Shown here: positions 30,962-32,675 of the stretch, one piece after another
How the letters are laid out: every line of letters starts with the position of its first letter
Position numbering within the stretch: position 1 is the first letter of the stretch
Assembly: GCA_002435305.1 (NCBI GenBank)
Contig: DJMH01000029.1
Coordinates: 3,449-36,123, forward strand
Direction: 5' to 3'
Length of the DNA stretch: 32,675 nucleotides
From: Dehalococcoidia bacterium UBA6495
GTDB taxonomy: Bacteria > Chloroflexota > Dehalococcoidia > Lucifugimonadales > UBA826
Translations under genes and position numbers: made by a program
The notes under the pieces: model-generated
Databases searched by the model: none
Told to the model about the DNA's origin: nothing
The model's input: only the letters and a program-made list of their open reading frames with translations

Positions 30962-31813
30962 ATGAAAACTTTTATTATTATTTGCATGGTGCTGTCAATC
31001 AGTCTTTTTAACTCTTGTTCAAACGAGGTTAATTCTGTGTCGGGGGCCTCAACAATGGAGTCTGCTACATCCTCTGACTATGCCATGGCAGCCCCTGCCT
31101 ATGCCCCGTCACCTGGTATTGAAAGTTACTCAAAAAGTTCACCAGAACCTAGGATCCAAATAAATGGGAATTTATCTTTAGAAGTACAAAATGTATCGAC
31201 TGCTTTAGAAGAAACTCGAGTATTGGTCATTCAATACGGTGGCAATATCACCTCGTCCGATTCAGGCGACTCTTTCAACCGATATGCCAACATATCGGCT
31301 CTAATTCCGAAGGAATCATTTTATGAATTAATTGAGGCATTAAAGAATATTGCCACAAAAGTTACCAATGAGAATATTAATTCTAATGATGTGACTGAAG
31401 AATTTGTAGATATCGAAGCAAAATTAAATGTGATGAAGCAGACGGAAAATCGTTTCATAGCACTACTTTCCGAAACAGCCAATGTAGAAGAGATAATGAG
31501 CGTAGAGAGAGAACTAATGAGACTGAGAGGGGAGATAGATAGTCTAGAGGGGAGGATGAAATACCTTAGTAAAACTACAGATAACTCTATTTTGAATATC
31601 TATATGACAGAAGAAGTACCTATCACGGGCAGTGGGTGGAGGTTTTTCGACTCCCTGGACAATTCAGTGAGGGCTATGGTTTCTTTTTCTAAACATATCG
31701 CAAATTTTTTGATAGGCCTCATTGTCTTTTCACCCATCCTAATTGGGATAGGCTTAATAGTTTTTTTGGCCTACAGATACGGGAAAAGGTACATACACCG
31801 TCGGAAGAAATAG
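30962..31813 (+). CDS. DUF4349 lipoprotein
   Basis: A 283-residue predicted lipoprotein. The signal peptide ends with SLFNSC, making Cys19 the likely lipidated residue. A Ser/Ala/Pro-rich linker (20-65) leads to a DUF4349 domain (about 64-225): RIQINGNLSLEVQNVSTALEETRVLV, GGNITSSDS, YANISALIPKESFYELIEAL, then a coiled-coil region of VDIEAKLNVMKQTENRFIALL and VERELMRLRGEIDSLEGRM. One membrane helix (about 246-271) is followed by a basic tail RYGKRYIHRRKK. Lipid anchor plus C-terminal helix would place the domain outside the cytoplasmic membrane. Function of the family is unknown. Start ATG 30962 has no strong Shine-Dalgarno. Confidence 0.87.
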   Translation: MKTFIIICMVLSISLFNSCSNEVNSVSGASTMESATSSDYAMAAPAYAPSPGIESYSKSSPEPRIQINGNLSLEVQNVSTALEETRVLVIQYGGNITSSDSGDSFNRYANISALIPKESFYELIEALKNIATKVTNENINSNDVTEEFVDIEAKLNVMKQTENRFIALLSETANVEEIMSVERELMRLRGEIDSLEGRMKYLSKTTDNSILNIYMTEEVPITGSGWRFFDSLDNSVRAMVSFSKHIANFLIGLIVFSPILIGIGLIVFLAYRYGKRYIHRRKK

Positions 31814-31815
31814 TT

Positions 31816-31843
31816 CTACGGACTCAGGCACGTCTATCCGTAG
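31816..31843 (+). terminator. Terminator-like hairpin after the DUF4349 gene
   Basis: CTACGGA (31816-31822) pairs perfectly with TCCGTAG (31837-31843) around a 14-nt loop, starting 2 bp after the stop codon. The following sequence is only moderately T-rich (a CTTTAT eight bases later). Confidence 0.4.
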
Positions 31844-31942
31844 GGACAGTCTTTATGAGGGATGCTATTCAAATGCTGGAGTAGTTCCCCAGATATTCCT
31901 GAATTCCAATACCAAATAAAAATGCGATAGATAAGTTGAGCA

Positions 31943-32675
31943 TTAGAAAGGTATCTTCTCCGTTATCTTGGCATCTTCGCAAGGGTCGTGGCCTTCCGGA
32001 TGGGTATCCTGAAGCATTTGACCGAAGTTATCACTGGTGACATGACATAGAAAATACAGACCTGCTTCTTCAAGAAATTTCATTACATCGTGATGGATAT
32101 CCTTGCCTTTTGGGTTTTTGGCTACTTCAAAAATATCTTTCCTTCCGTAATAGTTGTCCTTGGGCGTAGCACCATCTGTAAAAGTTCTATCCTTAATTCC
32201 TCTTATCTCGAGTTCTGAAACTAATTCATCCCACTCAGCCTGACTTACCTCCCCAATGTGGTACATGAGAGCATTACGAATCGGAAACATGATGGCCATC
32301 ACTCTGTGAAAAGCTTTCTCATCATCCGTCATTCCGTCCTCTAAATGTCTCGCGAGTTCGTCCCCGTCAAAAGCAGGGGTTCCTCTAGCTTGTAGAATTT
32401 CACCGGCGGAGTTTACTGCCACAGCCTCATTCATGGAAAAGAGGAAAACTTCATCACCGTCTACTATGTGTTCAGTATTTGGCTTGAGGCCAGCTCCATG
32501 GGGCATTCCTAAGAAAATACAATAACCGTCCGGGTTTATCACACACGCATATTTGTCTTCTGGTCTACTTTCCTGTCCAAGAGGTTGTGCAGGAGCGGCC
32601 TGCGAAATTTGGTTTAAGTCAGTTGTTCTGGTGGCTACCACCTTGTGTGCCGAGGGAGCAGCAGCCGTACCCCCG
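31943..32675 (-). CDS. Unidentified protein, continuing beyond the window end
   Basis: The reverse frame is open from the window edge to TAA at 31943, giving at least 244 residues. The first in-window start is GTG at 32641, but the frame continues upstream without a stop, so the true start may be outside. I do not recognise the family. Visible features are an N-terminal Ala/Pro-rich segment, then KYACVINPDGYCIFLGMPHGAG and DEVFLFSMNEAVAVNSAGEI, suggesting a beta-rich domain. A helical region follows (DDEKAFHRVMAIMFPIRNAL; SQAEWDELVSELEIRG), then KGKDIHHDVMKFLEEAGLYFLCHVTSDNFG. His and Cys residues in the last third (HH, CH, GHDPCED) could bind metal. No signal peptide or membrane helix is seen. 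It converges on the DUF4349 gene. Confidence 0.6.
   Translation of the reverse strand, partial: GGTAAAPSAHKVVATRTTDLNQISQAAPAQPLGQESRPEDKYACVINPDGYCIFLGMPHGAGLKPNTEHIVDGDEVFLFSMNEAVAVNSAGEILQARGTPAFDGDELARHLEDGMTDDEKAFHRVMAIMFPIRNALMYHIGEVSQAEWDELVSELEIRGIKDRTFTDGATPKDNYYGRKDIFEVAKNPKGKDIHHDVMKFLEEAGLYFLCHVTSDNFGQMLQDTHPEGHDPCEDAKITEKIPF

Noticed and set aside
1..32675. CRISPR arrays, insertion sequences, integrases, tRNA-linked islands
   Set aside because: No regularly spaced repeats, transposase-like proteins, tRNA-like folds or terminal repeats were seen on reading both strands.

Overview
The window is about 32.7 kb at roughly 40-42% G+C. Genes are densely packed on both strands and overlap or abut in several places. 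No rRNA, tRNA, insertion sequence, integrase or CRISPR array is visible. The gene content suggests a free-living, probably marine heterotroph of the Chloroflexota, SAR202-like: three MFS carboxylate-type transporters, two enolase-superfamily enzymes, a luciferase-like flavin monooxygenase, a fused CaiB/BaiF CoA-transferase, SDRs, a crotonase, SMP-30 and alpha/beta hydrolases, DUF1800/DUF1501 proteins and an NHL propeller. That lineage is an inference from gene content, because no phylogenetic marker gene is present. TTG and GTG starts are frequent.

Layout. 1-3.0 kb: the C-terminal end of an Abhydrolase_10-type hydrolase, a reverse SMP-30/gluconolactonase and an MFS transporter. 2.9-3.6 kb, reverse: the standout gene, an organomercurial-lyase (MerB)-family gene of 218 codons. 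It is interrupted by exactly two in-frame TGA codons, which fall at the positions of the two catalytic cysteines of MerB. Each TGA is followed at the right distance by a bacterial-SECIS-like hairpin, so it reads as a candidate double-selenocysteine protein. 3.7-10.9 kb, forward: MFS transporter (apparent AUC start), flavin monooxygenase, TolB-like propeller lipoprotein, proB-proA (proline synthesis) and an HSL-type esterase. 10.9-16.7 kb: a reverse MFS transporter, a forward crotonase, a hydratase remnant and an SDR, then a reverse Eis-like acetyltransferase and an enolase-superfamily enzyme. 16.8-21.9 kb, forward: VWA protein, DUF1800, DUF1501 and NHL propeller, closely spaced and probably one transcription unit. 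21.9-26.2 kb, mostly reverse: an XRE regulator, an enolase-superfamily dehydratase, a 762-residue double CoA-transferase and a small Cys/His protein. A forward promoter, two hairpins and a terminator between the first two look like a small RNA with a CCUCC loop. 26.5-32.7 kb: small membrane proteins, a duplicated alpha/beta protein, two divergent DUF805 proteins, an SDR, a DUF4349 lipoprotein and an unidentified protein running off the end.

How the genes fit together. Most of the region looks like accessory catabolism of organic acids and other oxidised dissolved organic matter: uptake (MFS), CoA activation (CoA-transferase), dehydration or racemisation (enolase superfamily), oxidation (flavin monooxygenase, SDRs) and hydrolysis (SMP-30, esterases). 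Housekeeping proBA is embedded in it. The MerB-like gene has no mer neighbours (no merA, merT or merR), so its substrate cannot be read from context. Ordinary genes in the window do end in TGA (proB, the esterase, one DUF805 gene), so TGA is not globally reassigned. Recoding, if real, is specific to the MerB-like gene.
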